NCBI RefSeq assembly: GCF_051175565.1 | Contig: NZ_CP195105.1 | Coordinates: forward strand, 2,046,001 to 2,110,000 | Direction of reading: 5' to 3' | DNA from: Daejeonia sp002484105 | GTDB lineage: Bacteria; Bacteroidota; Bacteroidia; Flavobacteriales; Weeksellaceae | DNA: 64,000 bases | Part shown: positions 40,557 to 49,658 of the stretch, in pieces | How the letters are laid out: each line of letters begins with the position of its first letter | Numbering within the stretch: the first letter of the stretch is position 1 | The notes under the pieces: generated by a model | Databases searched by the model: none | The model's input: only the letters and a program-made list of their open reading frames with translations | Told to the model about the DNA's origin: nothing | Position numbers and translations under genes: made by a program

Positions 40557-42101
40557 TCATTGCGGTTGCCGTGTTTCCGGAATCTGGTTCAGAATCCATT
40601 GCAGCTGTATGTCTTTCTTAGCAAGTATATCCCGAAGGGTCGGGAGAATCTGCACATCGGGAATGACGCCTTTTCCTGTTCCCGAAAACCGGATATCAGG
40701 CTGCACAAGCATTAATCCTATGGGAAGATAAAGCCCCGAAGCAGGGAGCTTTTCTGTAGAATACCGCCCGGCAACAGTTCCGTCGTTGGCTCCTCCGGTT
40801 TCTTCACCGACCAGTACAGCGCGTTTGGCATCTTTCAGTTTGGAAGCCAGAACAGAGGATGCCGAAAAGCTGCTGCCGTTAATGAGCAGATAGATTTTTC
40901 CGCAGAAAGCATTTTTTCTGGGTTTGCGTATGGTGAAGATATTGTTGTTTTGCAGGTAGTATCTCCCGTTGTGCTTTTTCGTTGATAGCAGCATGCCCAT
41001 ACTGTATAGCGGATAAGTGATCACGCCAACAGGTTTCAGAAGGGTGGGATATTCGCTCAGATAATCTGCATGGAGCAGGGAGAAGCGGCTGTTGATTTCA
41101 ATATCATTGATGAAACGAAACCTTCCGGAGGCAAGATATGAATAAAGATTGTGGATTTCTGACAGTGAACCGCCAAGGTTGTCCCGAACATCCAGAATCA
41201 GTGTCTGTGTCCCTTTTTTTTTGATTTTTGAAAAACTCTCTCTGTAAAATTTTGAAGAACGTACTCCGGAAAACGTTCTGATTTTCATATATGCCACGGT
41301 GCTGTCGGGATCCAGAAACTGCAGATCGCGGTTGAAGGCACGTTTTATGGGGTTGTAGTCTTTGTTTTTTCCCGTATCGCTTTTGCGTATTTCCGAAATT
41401 GTTTTTTTCTCTTCTTTCTTTTCTTCCTGAGTTTTCTTTTCCCGGTGGATATAGAATTCGCGGGCCTCTCCGGCCAACAAAGTTTTGATCTTCACACTGT
41501 CCAGAATTCCTTTTTCCATGGTAAAATATACCGGCCAGTTGCCTGCCAGTGCATATTTTACAAATGTTCTGTTGTAGGCATCTCCGGTGATATAGTGGCG
41601 GTAGCGCATCAGATAGTTCTCCGCCGGAATACCGTCGATCTCCAGAATTTGCGTACCGACACGGATATTTTCAAAACGGTCGGCATTGTCTTTCACAAAA
41701 ATCCGGTTGCTGTCCACCACATAATTCATTCTTCCGAAAAGGCCCTTCTGATTCTTGAGTTTCCTCATTTCCTTTCGGGTGTATTTTCTGGAAGGCGGTA
41801 TGAGGCGCAAATGCCCTTCGCGGACGGAAGCAATAGTGGGCGCTGCTTTCCGGTAGAAACCGGCTGGCGTCAGTGGTGTGGTCATGGAATCCTGCAACTG
41901 CCGGAATCTGCCATCCAAGGAATCCTGTGAAATGTACCAGTAGAGATTCGGATGCAGTTTCTGAAGTTTGTGATAGGCAAAAGAAATATCTTTGCGAAGT
42001 TTTTCGGGGGCAATTTCAGTCTCCAGGCGACGGTTGTATTCCGCGATGCTACCACACGAGGTGAGCACCAAAAATATAAAAAGAAACAACAGATTTTTCA
42101 A
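40557..42101 (-). CDS. S41-family (C-terminal processing) peptidase lipoprotein
   Basis: A 514-residue envelope protease. Signal MKNLLFLFIFLVLTSC with lipobox; an N-terminal helical region (about 35-110), then a PDZ-like segment with FENIRVGTQILEIDGIPAEN. The S41 core shows TLILDVRDNLGGSLSEIHNL and LLINGSSFSASSVLASKLKD (serine nucleophile region), then VLVGEETGGANDGTVAGRYS. A Lys/Glu-rich insertion (EKKTQEEKKEEKKTISEIRK, about residue 225) interrupts the domain between PDZ and core. Family members cleave tails of exported proteins; the target is unknown. Confidence 0.9.
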   Translation of the reverse strand: MKNLLFLFIFLVLTSCGSIAEYNRRLETEIAPEKLRKDISFAYHKLQKLHPNLYWYISQDSLDGRFRQLQDSMTTPLTPAGFYRKAAPTIASVREGHLRLIPPSRKYTRKEMRKLKNQKGLFGRMNYVVDSNRIFVKDNADRFENIRVGTQILEIDGIPAENYLMRYRHYITGDAYNRTFVKYALAGNWPVYFTMEKGILDSVKIKTLLAGEAREFYIHREKKTQEEKKEEKKTISEIRKSDTGKNKDYNPIKRAFNRDLQFLDPDSTVAYMKIRTFSGVRSSKFYRESFSKIKKKGTQTLILDVRDNLGGSLSEIHNLYSYLASGRFRFINDIEINSRFSLLHADYLSEYPTLLKPVGVITYPLYSMGMLLSTKKHNGRYYLQNNNIFTIRKPRKNAFCGKIYLLINGSSFSASSVLASKLKDAKRAVLVGEETGGANDGTVAGRYSTEKLPASGLYLPIGLMLVQPDIRFSGTGKGVIPDVQILPTLRDILAKKDIQLQWILNQIPETRQPQ

Positions 42102-42118
42102 TGCAGAAATTTTGCAGA

Positions 42119-42126
42119 CAAATGTA
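42119..42126 (-). promoter_or_regulatory. -7 element of the S41 peptidase gene
   Basis: TACATTTG on the minus strand, 17 nt before the ATG at 42101. Confidence 0.55.
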
Positions 42127-42392
42127 GCAAATCATCAAAAATATCGAGGGTTAAATTTCCTTTTTTACACCAATTGAAAGATGAAAAGCTGCTCGGGAGG
42201 ACGCTTCGGTTAGGCACCGGGAAGGAATGAAAAACGGGAAAGATGCTAAAATTCATACTTTGCAAATGGTTGATAATCAGAGTTAATAAATATCAAGGTA
42301 TCTGTTGGGTCTTGCTTTTCTTGCATCGTTTTCTAATAAATAATTCTTTTGTGCCCGATGAAGTTTTAACCAGGTTAGACTGAATCGATAAG
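42127..42392. other. Intergenic region between divergent units
   Basis: No gene is visible. It carries the upstream sequences of the S41 gene (left) and of the surface-protein cluster (right). No exact TAnnTTTG element was found on the plus strand; CATACTTTGC near 42260 is close but has a short spacer. Confidence 0.4.
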
Positions 42393-43028
42393 ATGATGAA
42401 AATAAGAATAGTGAAGAACCGAATTACCGGTATTCTTTCTGTGAAAAGAATGCTGGGATTTCTGGCTTTATACTTTTCTCCTTTCCTGTTTTCGCAGATG
42501 TATGTTTCGGAAGGTGCAACCCTGTATATCGGCAAAGATGCGCAGGTCGTTACGAAAACAAATACCGAAGCGGACAAAAAAGACGTTGCTGAAAATACCA
42601 TTTACAGCAAAGGTGGCAGAATTCTGATTGCCGATGCCAGCCAGAAATACAGAATTGTGCTTGTGCCACGTAGGGTGCTGGCTGATAATTCAGACGATAG
42701 TTCTAAAAGCCTGACTTCTTCAGTAACGAAATCTAAAGAGAGAAAAACAATATCCCGCACAAATTCCAAAAGCACAAAAGAGCAGTTTGTAATACCACAT
42801 CCGAATATGCAGCTGTTCCTGATCAAAGATGCGCAGCGGGGGATAGCAATGGTCATTACCGAACCGGGCAGCTTGCGTACCGGGCTTCCGGGCGTTGCCG
42901 TTACTTCTTGTCTGCTGTCTCCCATTGCCGCGTCTGCAATCCGTGTATTTCCTCCGTATTTCGTTGTTGGAAAAAGCAGATTCTTCCTGCAAATCGGTTC
43001 GGTGAGACCACCACCATATTCTGCTTAA
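42393..43028 (+). CDS. Uncharacterised exported protein, first gene of a surface cluster
   Basis: I do not recognise a family for this 211-residue protein. After a basic N-terminus and a hydrophobic segment (MLGFLALYFSPFLFSQ) the mature part begins MYVSEGATLYIGKDAQVVTK, a short beta-rich opening seen in secreted proteins of this group. A Ser/Lys-rich linker (about 100-130) follows, and then IPHPNMQLFLIKDAQRGIAM. The C-terminus is hydrophobic (SCLLSPIAASAIRVFPPYFV). ATG codons at 42393 and 42396 are both possible starts. The adhesin-like gene begins 74 nt downstream in the same direction, so co-expression is likely. Confidence 0.6.
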   Translation: MMKIRIVKNRITGILSVKRMLGFLALYFSPFLFSQMYVSEGATLYIGKDAQVVTKTNTEADKKDVAENTIYSKGGRILIADASQKYRIVLVPRRVLADNSDDSSKSLTSSVTKSKERKTISRTNSKSTKEQFVIPHPNMQLFLIKDAQRGIAMVITEPGSLRTGLPGVAVTSCLLSPIAASAIRVFPPYFVVGKSRFFLQIGSVRPPPYSA

Positions 43029-43102
43029 AGCAATCTCATAACTTTCTAGGCAGCTGTATGCTGTCAACATCTTAATCATATCAGAAATTTAACGAATAAA
43101 CA

Positions 43103-45580
43103 ATGAAAAAAGCGTATAAAAAAATTTATCTGTTTTTAGCAATTTCCATTACTTTTTTTGCGACTTCATATTTGCAGGCACAATGTACCACTTGTGATGT
43201 AACTGTAAATGCTGGAGGAAGTACTTTGACTTTGCAAGCCGACAAAATTCACTGTATCAGTGGAACTCTTACTTATAGTGATATTTCTTGGGCAAATAAT
43301 GCCACCATTTGTATCCCGGCTGGATCCAAACTTACGATTCAGAACAATATGCAGAATAATGTAAGTACCTATACCGTCAACTTTGAAATTTATGGTGAAC
43401 TGGATTTTGGAAACCCACAATTTGCCATTAACGTAAACATGAACATTCATTCAGGTGGGAAATATAAATCTACTGGGAATACTGAGTTTTCCGGTTCAAG
43501 TGTTAATATTAACAATCAAAGCGGAACTTTCGAAGTTTCAGTATTGAATTTAAATAGTAATTCGGGGACTGTTAAAATTTTGAACAGTAAATCGGCTACA
43601 TTTACCACTACCAATAATTTGAACGTTGCGAACGGCGTTGCGCTAAATTTCGACAATCAGGGAACTTTAAATGTGGGGGCACAATATGGACTTTCTGCGA
43701 GCAGTAAATATTCCAATTGTGGAATCATTAATACTGCAGGTTTTAATCTTGGGGGAGCTATAATTTACAATACCGGCACCATGAACATTTCAGATAAGCT
43801 GGAAGGCTCCGGTACAATCAATAATTATAGCCTCATCAATGTGGAGAAGATTCTCGGCAGTGGCAAAATATTCAAAAATACCGGCAAAGTAGTGGTGACC
43901 GGAGATTCTGTAGCGGATATGACCATTTACGGACCAACGGATTTAGACAATTATGGGGAATTTGAATGGGGCGGTGCGATGGGCGGTCTGAACGATGTAA
44001 TCGTTTATGGCAACCAGTTGTTTACCAACTCCAGCGGGACCTCTTCGCTTAGCGGCATGTTCCAAAACACCAGTGCGCTGAAACCGCAAACGGGTTCGGA
44101 TATTAAGTGGTCTCCTTGTTCAACGTGTATTGTGAATACTGAAACTTCTTATTGTATAGATTCTGAAACAGGACAACCACAAGAAGAAATACCAACAATT
44201 GATTACTGTGATCAGGTAAATCCACCCAATGGTTCATGGCCGGTGAATTCGAGTGGGGGTACAGAAGATTATGCAAAACAATTGTTGTTTTTTGATTGGA
44301 CAGGAGAAGAGCTTAGTAAAACGAATACGCAAACAGCAGAAAAATCTATAGTTGTAAATGGAATCAAATATAAAGCTCAAATAAGAGATTTTACTCCAGG
44401 TAATGATGCAATCATATATAAAGGAAGTGATATTTTAACTTTTAATACATCTTTAAATCAGATGATTGGTAATCATTATAATGTTAATGGTGCAAATTTT
44501 AAAGAAGTTTTTTATAGATTAGACGGAATAACAAACTTACCGAATAGTAATTATACCTCTACTGCAAAAATAATTATAACGGCAGAAAAGAGTGGAGTAT
44601 CACAAGTCATACCACTAACTGTATTAGTATTTGATGCAGAAACTACAGATCCAAGCAGAAGTGAAAAAGTAAAATTTAGTACCGATGGCTCATCTTTTCA
44701 ACTATTCAAATCCTTTTACGGTGGTGATGTCACATCAGGTTCGCTAGATGGTTATATTGATGGAGTAGGAACTAGTACTTTAACATATAATAATACACAA
44801 ACAGAAAATAAAGTAAATGCAATATTCTCAACAGATAACAGCAACAATAATAAAAATTCAATAGAAATAGAAACAAAAGTTACTGTTAAAGGAAAATCTC
44901 AGCAAGGTTTTGGTTTTGCCGTCCGTCTTCCATGTCCTGTTGTGGCAACAGATGATACCAAAGAAATTGTAGAACTCACAGGTCCTGTTACAGTTCCTAT
45001 CTTCGATAATGATCATTATGGTGATGGTGTTACGGTAAACAGTTCAAATGTTGATGTTGTCCTTTCGGGAGGGCCTTCCGGATCTACAGTGTCAAGCGAT
45101 GGAAAAACGCTTACTGTTCCCGGAGAAGGTACTTGGACATACGATGGTAACGGAAACCTGATTTTCACGCCTGAAACTGGTTTCACAAAAGCCCCTACAC
45201 CAATCAACTATACCATTATCGACAAAGTAAGTTTTGTAGAATCCACTGCCAAAGTAAGCATTACGTTGGGCTACTGTTACAAAAATCCGATGATTGTTTC
45301 CGGTAGCAAAATCCCTACAAAACACGGCATTACTTCGCTTAGCCGGGCAGCCAAAGACAATGAGGACTCCTCCGGCTGGCCACTGGCAAGACAAAGCGGT
45401 TGGATGGTTCTGGAATCCACAACCAAAGGTTTTGTACCGAACAGACTTACCGCCGATGCTATTTCAAAATTAGATGCGGTGGAAGGCATGATGGTGTATG
45501 ACACAACCAACCATTGCCTGAAAATCTATGATGGAACTAAATGGGGCTGCCTTTCCACACCAACCTGCCCCAATAATTAA
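43103..45580 (+). CDS. Large adhesin-like secreted protein with CshA-type repeat and VYD tail module
   Basis: An 825-residue protein with a Sec signal (about 1-27). Residues about 30-330 are Asn/Ser/Gly-rich short strands (GTLNVGAQYGLSASS, GSGTINNYSLINVEKILGSG), suggesting a beta-helix. A Cys-rich hinge (CSTCIVNTETSYC, about 338-352) leads to a beta-rich middle domain (to about 605). Then comes a CshA-type repeat with ATDDTKEIVELTGPVTVPIF and GTWTYDGNGNLIFTPETGFT. The tail ends VEGMMVYDTTNHCLKIYDGT then KWGCL. Base composition changes by domain (about 29, 51, 28, 51 percent GC in sampled segments), unlike the neighbours. Surface adhesion is inferred. Confidence 0.7.
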   Translation: MKKAYKKIYLFLAISITFFATSYLQAQCTTCDVTVNAGGSTLTLQADKIHCISGTLTYSDISWANNATICIPAGSKLTIQNNMQNNVSTYTVNFEIYGELDFGNPQFAINVNMNIHSGGKYKSTGNTEFSGSSVNINNQSGTFEVSVLNLNSNSGTVKILNSKSATFTTTNNLNVANGVALNFDNQGTLNVGAQYGLSASSKYSNCGIINTAGFNLGGAIIYNTGTMNISDKLEGSGTINNYSLINVEKILGSGKIFKNTGKVVVTGDSVADMTIYGPTDLDNYGEFEWGGAMGGLNDVIVYGNQLFTNSSGTSSLSGMFQNTSALKPQTGSDIKWSPCSTCIVNTETSYCIDSETGQPQEEIPTIDYCDQVNPPNGSWPVNSSGGTEDYAKQLLFFDWTGEELSKTNTQTAEKSIVVNGIKYKAQIRDFTPGNDAIIYKGSDILTFNTSLNQMIGNHYNVNGANFKEVFYRLDGITNLPNSNYTSTAKIIITAEKSGVSQVIPLTVLVFDAETTDPSRSEKVKFSTDGSSFQLFKSFYGGDVTSGSLDGYIDGVGTSTLTYNNTQTENKVNAIFSTDNSNNNKNSIEIETKVTVKGKSQQGFGFAVRLPCPVVATDDTKEIVELTGPVTVPIFDNDHYGDGVTVNSSNVDVVLSGGPSGSTVSSDGKTLTVPGEGTWTYDGNGNLIFTPETGFTKAPTPINYTIIDKVSFVESTAKVSITLGYCYKNPMIVSGSKIPTKHGITSLSRAAKDNEDSSGWPLARQSGWMVLESTTKGFVPNRLTADAISKLDAVEGMMVYDTTNHCLKIYDGTKWGCLSTPTCPNN

Positions 45581-45599
45581 CTTTTTTAATATCCAAAAC

Positions 45600-46166
45600 A
45601 TGAAAAATACAATCTTTATATCATTATTACTGATTTCTGCCTTTGCACCTGCGCAGGTAGCGGTTGGGAAAACCGAAATTACCAATTCTTCCGTTTCACT
45701 GGAGTTTGGAGATTATGACACTAATGGTAAAGGGCTTATTCTCCCATGGGTTACAAATAAAGACAATGTAACCAATGCAGTAGAAGGAACGGTTGTTTAT
45801 GATCTTAATGACCATATTCTAAGATACAAAAACGGGACAAGTACATGGGTTGATCTAACCAAAAACGAAACGGCTACTGTTGATGGAGTGTCTAAAGATA
45901 CTACGGGAGCAGCAGACACCACATTACAGGACAATTTGACCGACCAGCCAAATGCAAAAGTTGCCATCGGAACAAATGGAAATACAGATACTACTTCAGG
46001 AATCCTTGTGCTGACCGATACAGACAAAGCCATGATTCTTCCTAAAGTTCCTAAACCTTATGAAAATATTGTCAACCCCGAACCTGGAACTATTGTTTAC
46101 GACACAACCAATAAAATGGTTGCCGTCTACAACGGTACGGTATGGTCGTTCTGGATGCCACAGTAA
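45600..46166 (+). CDS. Small secreted protein with two VYD/NGT-W modules
   Basis: A 188-residue exported protein (signal MKNTIFISLLLISAFAPAQ). It is an internal duplication: KGLILPWV then VEGTVVYDLNDHILRYKNGT in the first half, and KAMILPKV then PGTIVYDTTNKMVAVYNGT in the second, each followed by a Trp. The same module ends the adhesin-like protein just upstream, so the two are probably functional partners. The start at 45600, 19 nt after the adhesin stop, was chosen over a longer frame overlapping that gene because it begins the signal peptide. A strong terminator closes the unit. Function unknown. Confidence 0.72.
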   Translation: MKNTIFISLLLISAFAPAQVAVGKTEITNSSVSLEFGDYDTNGKGLILPWVTNKDNVTNAVEGTVVYDLNDHILRYKNGTSTWVDLTKNETATVDGVSKDTTGAADTTLQDNLTDQPNAKVAIGTNGNTDTTSGILVLTDTDKAMILPKVPKPYENIVNPEPGTIVYDTTNKMVAVYNGTVWSFWMPQ

Positions 46167-46213
46167 TGAGAAAACATCTTGTATGATGAACAATACAGGT
46201 TATTAGTTATGTG

Positions 46214-46255
46214 TCCCCCGGTTGGTTATGGTCAATAATCCCGGGGGATTTTTTT
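46214..46255 (+). terminator. Terminator of the surface-protein cluster
   Basis: TCCCCCGG (46214-46221) pairs with CCGGGGGA (46241-46248) across a 19-nt loop, followed by seven T residues. Confidence 0.8.
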
Positions 46256-46276
46256 AAGAATTCTTTTAAAAAATCT

Positions 46277-46284
46277 TATCTTTA
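46277..46284 (+). promoter_or_regulatory. Possible -7 element of the TPR-HTH regulator gene
   Basis: TATCTTTA matches seven of eight positions of TAnnTTTG, 38 nt before the ATG at 46323. No TTG is found upstream. Confidence 0.35.
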
Positions 46285-46322
46285 CACGCAGGATATTTTA
46301 CACTGATGTTTACCGTTCAACC

Positions 46323-47780
46323 ATGAAGAAATTTTTATTGTTTGTTTGTATTTCAGTGTTTGGCGCGCTGGCATATAGTCAGAAAAGTGCCGATGAGCTA
46401 TCTGTAGACAAAATTCTCGACCACACCTATCAACAGCTTCTGAATGTCAATCTTACCAAAGCCTCAGGTTTTGCAGAGCAGGCCTATCAGCAAAGTAAAG
46501 CGCTGCATTATTCGGAAGGGATCTGCCGTTCGGCGGTTTACCTTTCACAGGTTTGTTTTGGAGCGGGCAGGCATGAGCAGGGACTCAGATATCTCAATGA
46601 AGCTGAAAAAGAACCGTATTATAACGAAAGCGCAGGCATCCGGGCAGATGTATCCCGAATGAAGGGACGCATATTCTCCAATATGTCGCTTTATGACAAA
46701 GGCGTTAGCGAGTTCCGGAAATCACTGAAATACAGTGGTGAGATTAAAAATCCTGAAGAAAATGCCAAAATGACTGCTTTTGCATACGAAAATCTCGTTT
46801 TTCTCTATACTATCAAAAAACAAAAAGATTCTGTATTCTATTATCTCAAGAAGAATATGGAATTTTCTAAAAAGCAGAAAGAAGAGGTGGTATACCGTAA
46901 TCTCGTCAATCTCAATACGGCATTCGGGATGTATTATTCCGATCTTGGGAAACCGGATTCTGCGGTTTATTATTTTAAAAAATCAGAGGAAACCGCACAG
47001 AAGCACAAATTTCCGTATCAGTCTTACAATTACAGGATGTGGGGATATCTGGAACTGAAGCAGAAGCATTATGATTCCGCAATTCGCCTTTTCCAAAATG
47101 CACTGGACAATATAAAAGATTCGGGTGTTGAGGGCGAGCTGGCCGAAACTTATGAAGGGCTCTCGGAAGCCTACAAGGCAAAAGGAAATCTTGCCAAAGC
47201 CCGGGAATATAAAGCCATGGCTACCGAACTGGACAATAAAATTAGCCAGGACAAAGTAAAATCCTCCGAATATGCCGTGAAGCAGATTGTGAATGATGAA
47301 GTGCAAAACTACAGACAGAAATACGGAAAGATGCTGATCATCAGCGCCGTGTCTGCAGTGCTGATACTTGGAGGGCTCTATTTTTACTTCACCAGAAAAC
47401 AGAAGAAAAATAAACAGATCATCAAAGAAATCGAGAAAGAAAGTGTGGAACTGAAACAGAAAGTTAACGAAGGTTTTGAGGAACTGATCCGCTATGCTAA
47501 GGAAAACAATCCGGAATTTTATGCGCGTTTTCTGGAAGTTTATCCGCATTTCGGATTCCGTATCCGCGAGCGAAACCCTGGTCTGAAACCTTCGGAATTC
47601 ACGCTGGCAGCCTATACTTATCTGGGATTCAGCACCAAAGATATTGCCGAGTATACATACAAAGCCGTGAAAACCATCAAAAACAACAAATACAACCTCC
47701 GTAAGCGCCTCGATGTACCACCACAGGCTGATTTTATGGTATGGCTGCGCAGCTATGTGGATGATGAACTAAACGTCTGA
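46323..47780 (+). CDS. Membrane-spanning TPR sensor with C-terminal HTH domain
   Basis: A 485-residue one-component regulator. A Sec signal (1-20) puts residues about 21-335 in the periplasm as TPR repeats (e.g. YDSAIRLFQNALDNIKDSGV, LSEAYKAKGNLAKAREYKAM). One helix (about 337-356, MLIISAVSAVLILGGLYFYF) crosses the membrane, followed by a coiled coil (KEIEKESVELKQKVNEGFEE) and a LuxR-like HTH: FTLAAYTYLGFSTKDIAEYT, then KAVKTIKNNKYNLRKRL. The architecture would let a periplasmic signal reach DNA directly. It sits 157 nt after the surface-protein cluster and is transcribed separately, making it a candidate regulator of that cluster or of the operon that follows. Confidence 0.8.
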   Translation: MKKFLLFVCISVFGALAYSQKSADELSVDKILDHTYQQLLNVNLTKASGFAEQAYQQSKALHYSEGICRSAVYLSQVCFGAGRHEQGLRYLNEAEKEPYYNESAGIRADVSRMKGRIFSNMSLYDKGVSEFRKSLKYSGEIKNPEENAKMTAFAYENLVFLYTIKKQKDSVFYYLKKNMEFSKKQKEEVVYRNLVNLNTAFGMYYSDLGKPDSAVYYFKKSEETAQKHKFPYQSYNYRMWGYLELKQKHYDSAIRLFQNALDNIKDSGVEGELAETYEGLSEAYKAKGNLAKAREYKAMATELDNKISQDKVKSSEYAVKQIVNDEVQNYRQKYGKMLIISAVSAVLILGGLYFYFTRKQKKNKQIIKEIEKESVELKQKVNEGFEELIRYAKENNPEFYARFLEVYPHFGFRIRERNPGLKPSEFTLAAYTYLGFSTKDIAEYTYKAVKTIKNNKYNLRKRLDVPPQADFMVWLRSYVDDELNV

Positions 47781-47841
47781 AACATAAAATGGCAATTTTA
47801 GTTTTACAACTGCTTTAACGGAAGTTTTAAGAGGTTTTGAT

Positions 47842-47849
47842 TATATTTG
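47842..47849 (+). promoter_or_regulatory. -7 element of the thioredoxin-like operon
   Basis: TATATTTG, 21 nt before the ATG at 47871. It excludes the longer frame starting at 47847, which begins inside the element. Confidence 0.6.
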
Positions 47850-47870
47850 CCGGGGAAAACCAACCCTTTC

Positions 47871-49037
47871 ATGAAAAAGATTTTATCCGTAATATGCACT
47901 GCACTGTCTGTAATCTGCTTTGCCCAGGGAATCCAGTTTGAGGATCTGACCTATGCACAGGCGATAGAAAAAGCCCGGAAAGAAAACAAAATCATCTTCA
48001 TTGATGCCTATACTTCCTGGTGTGGCCCATGCAAACTCATGGAAAAGAACGTCTTTCCGGATGAGAAACTGGGAGTCTATTTCAACAAAAATTTTATCAA
48101 CGTTCATTATGACATGGAGAAAGGCGAGGGGCGCGATATAGCACGCAAATTTTCTGTGTTCTCCTATCCGTCACTGTTGTTCCTCAATGCTCAGGGCGAG
48201 TTGATACAGAAGTTTGTGGGATACCGCGACGCAGAAGAATTGCAGGGCATTGGCGAGATGATCAATCTCCCGGGGCAGCAGCAATCACTTTCAGAAAAAT
48301 ACAAAAACGGCGACCGTAGTCCGGAAGTGTTGCAGAATCTCTTTAAACTCAGCTTCCAGACCGACCGCGGACTGGCCAAAAAAATTGCCGGAGAATATTT
48401 TCAGCAGTGGAAGGGATCGCAGCTCAGCCAGGATGAAATACTGATGATCCTGCTTGGCACAGAAACTTCCGGCGATCCGACCTATAAAATCTTTACATCC
48501 AAAAAAGAAGATATCACGAAAATGCTTTCTGAAAAAGAATACGAAAGCTTTGACATGAACTATCAGCTGAACAAAATTCTTGACGAAAATACCGATGCTG
48601 CAAAACATCAGATTGATGAAGCCAAATTTCTTGCTGCTGCCGTAAAAATTACCTCCAAAGCAGAAGCTGAAGATTTCCTGAACCATTACCGGATGAATTA
48701 TTATCTGTCTGAAAAAATGTATCCGGAATATGCCACAGCAGCCATAAAGGTCTATGGCGACGGTGCCAGTGCCAATGCAAAGGATCTTGCCAGAGCAGCC
48801 TATATCTTTTCCGAAAACATCAAAAACAAGGAGATGCTGAACAGCGCTGTAATTTGGGCAGAAAAAGCCATGCAGCAGGACGAAAGTGCAGCAAATGCCT
48901 ATAACCTCGCAAAGCTATATCTGCTGACGGGAAAAAATGATGCAGCAAAAATGTATGCCGACCAGGCCGTCTATCTTGCCGAGCAGAATCATATGGATCC
49001 GACGCCGGCCAAAGAACTCCTGAAAAAAATTAAATGA
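47871..49037 (+). CDS. Periplasmic thioredoxin-like protein with helical C-terminal extension
   Basis: A 388-residue exported protein (signal MKKILSVICTALSVICFAQ). The thioredoxin domain (about 25-145) has an intact redox motif in IDAYTSWCGPCKLMEKNVF and the cis-proline loop FSYPSLLFLNAQGE. Residues about 155-388 are helical, with a TPR-like end (DESAANAYNLAKLYLLTGKN). The layout resembles thioredoxin-fold proteins of Bacteroidetes envelopes that reduce disulphides or help assemble surface proteins. Its stop overlaps the start of the next gene (ATGA), so the two are coupled. Substrates are unknown; the nearby Cys-rich adhesin hinge is one possibility, as inference only. Confidence 0.85.
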   Translation: MKKILSVICTALSVICFAQGIQFEDLTYAQAIEKARKENKIIFIDAYTSWCGPCKLMEKNVFPDEKLGVYFNKNFINVHYDMEKGEGRDIARKFSVFSYPSLLFLNAQGELIQKFVGYRDAEELQGIGEMINLPGQQQSLSEKYKNGDRSPEVLQNLFKLSFQTDRGLAKKIAGEYFQQWKGSQLSQDEILMILLGTETSGDPTYKIFTSKKEDITKMLSEKEYESFDMNYQLNKILDENTDAAKHQIDEAKFLAAAVKITSKAEAEDFLNHYRMNYYLSEKMYPEYATAAIKVYGDGASANAKDLARAAYIFSENIKNKEMLNSAVIWAEKAMQQDESAANAYNLAKLYLLTGKNDAAKMYADQAVYLAEQNHMDPTPAKELLKKIK

Positions 49038-49654
49038 AGAAATTCCTCATAACATGGGCGATGTTGCAGTGCCTTGCATTTTCTGCACAGACACAAGAGA
49101 CCAGAGCTCTTTATGTGAAGGGCAATGCACTTTTCCTGCCGGCAGGCATGCTGAATGTCGGTGCCGAATATCAAATTGCTGATAAATATACCCTGCAGGG
49201 CGAGGTTTTTGTTTCACCATGGAAGTCTTTCGGAGGTCACGAGATGCAGGTGTATATGCTGGGTTTCCAGGGAAGGTATTATTTCAGTGAGGCATTCCGT
49301 AAATTTTATGTGGGAGCCGATATTTCTTCTGCACGCTTCATTATGCAGAAATTCAATTACTGGAACGATAATATTTATTACATACACGGCACAAATATAC
49401 CTACAGACCATATCAGCAGCAATCTGTACCAGAAAGGCTATGCCTTTATGCTGGGCGCTGTTGCCGGCTACCAGTGGAAACTCAATGACCGCTGGAATAT
49501 CGATCTCTACCTAACTGCAGGGATGATTCAGAGTATTTACAAAGGCTATGACCGTACCAACGGAGAACGCTATGATATTGATGTAAGGCGCTGGGACAAA
49601 AGCGGAGAGTTTCTTCCATATCGCGGCGGTGTCATGATTTCTTATAAACTTTAA
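49034..49654 (+). CDS. DUF3575-type outer-membrane beta-barrel protein
   Basis: A 206-residue protein with a Sec signal (MKKFLITWAMLQCLAFSAQ). Short barrel strands such as GMLNVGAEYQIADKYTLQGE, VYMLGFQGRYYFSEAFRKFY and FMLGAVAGYQWKLNDRWNID fit DUF3575, a family of small eight-stranded barrels found in fimbrial and surface loci of Bacteroidetes. The last residues (YRGGVMISYKL) end with the aromatic or hydrophobic residue typical of barrels. It overlaps the thioredoxin-like gene by 4 bp and precedes a small membrane protein gene by 4 nt. Confidence 0.78.
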   Translation: MKKFLITWAMLQCLAFSAQTQETRALYVKGNALFLPAGMLNVGAEYQIADKYTLQGEVFVSPWKSFGGHEMQVYMLGFQGRYYFSEAFRKFYVGADISSARFIMQKFNYWNDNIYYIHGTNIPTDHISSNLYQKGYAFMLGAVAGYQWKLNDRWNIDLYLTAGMIQSIYKGYDRTNGERYDIDVRRWDKSGEFLPYRGGVMISYKL

Positions 49655-49658
49655 GCCT

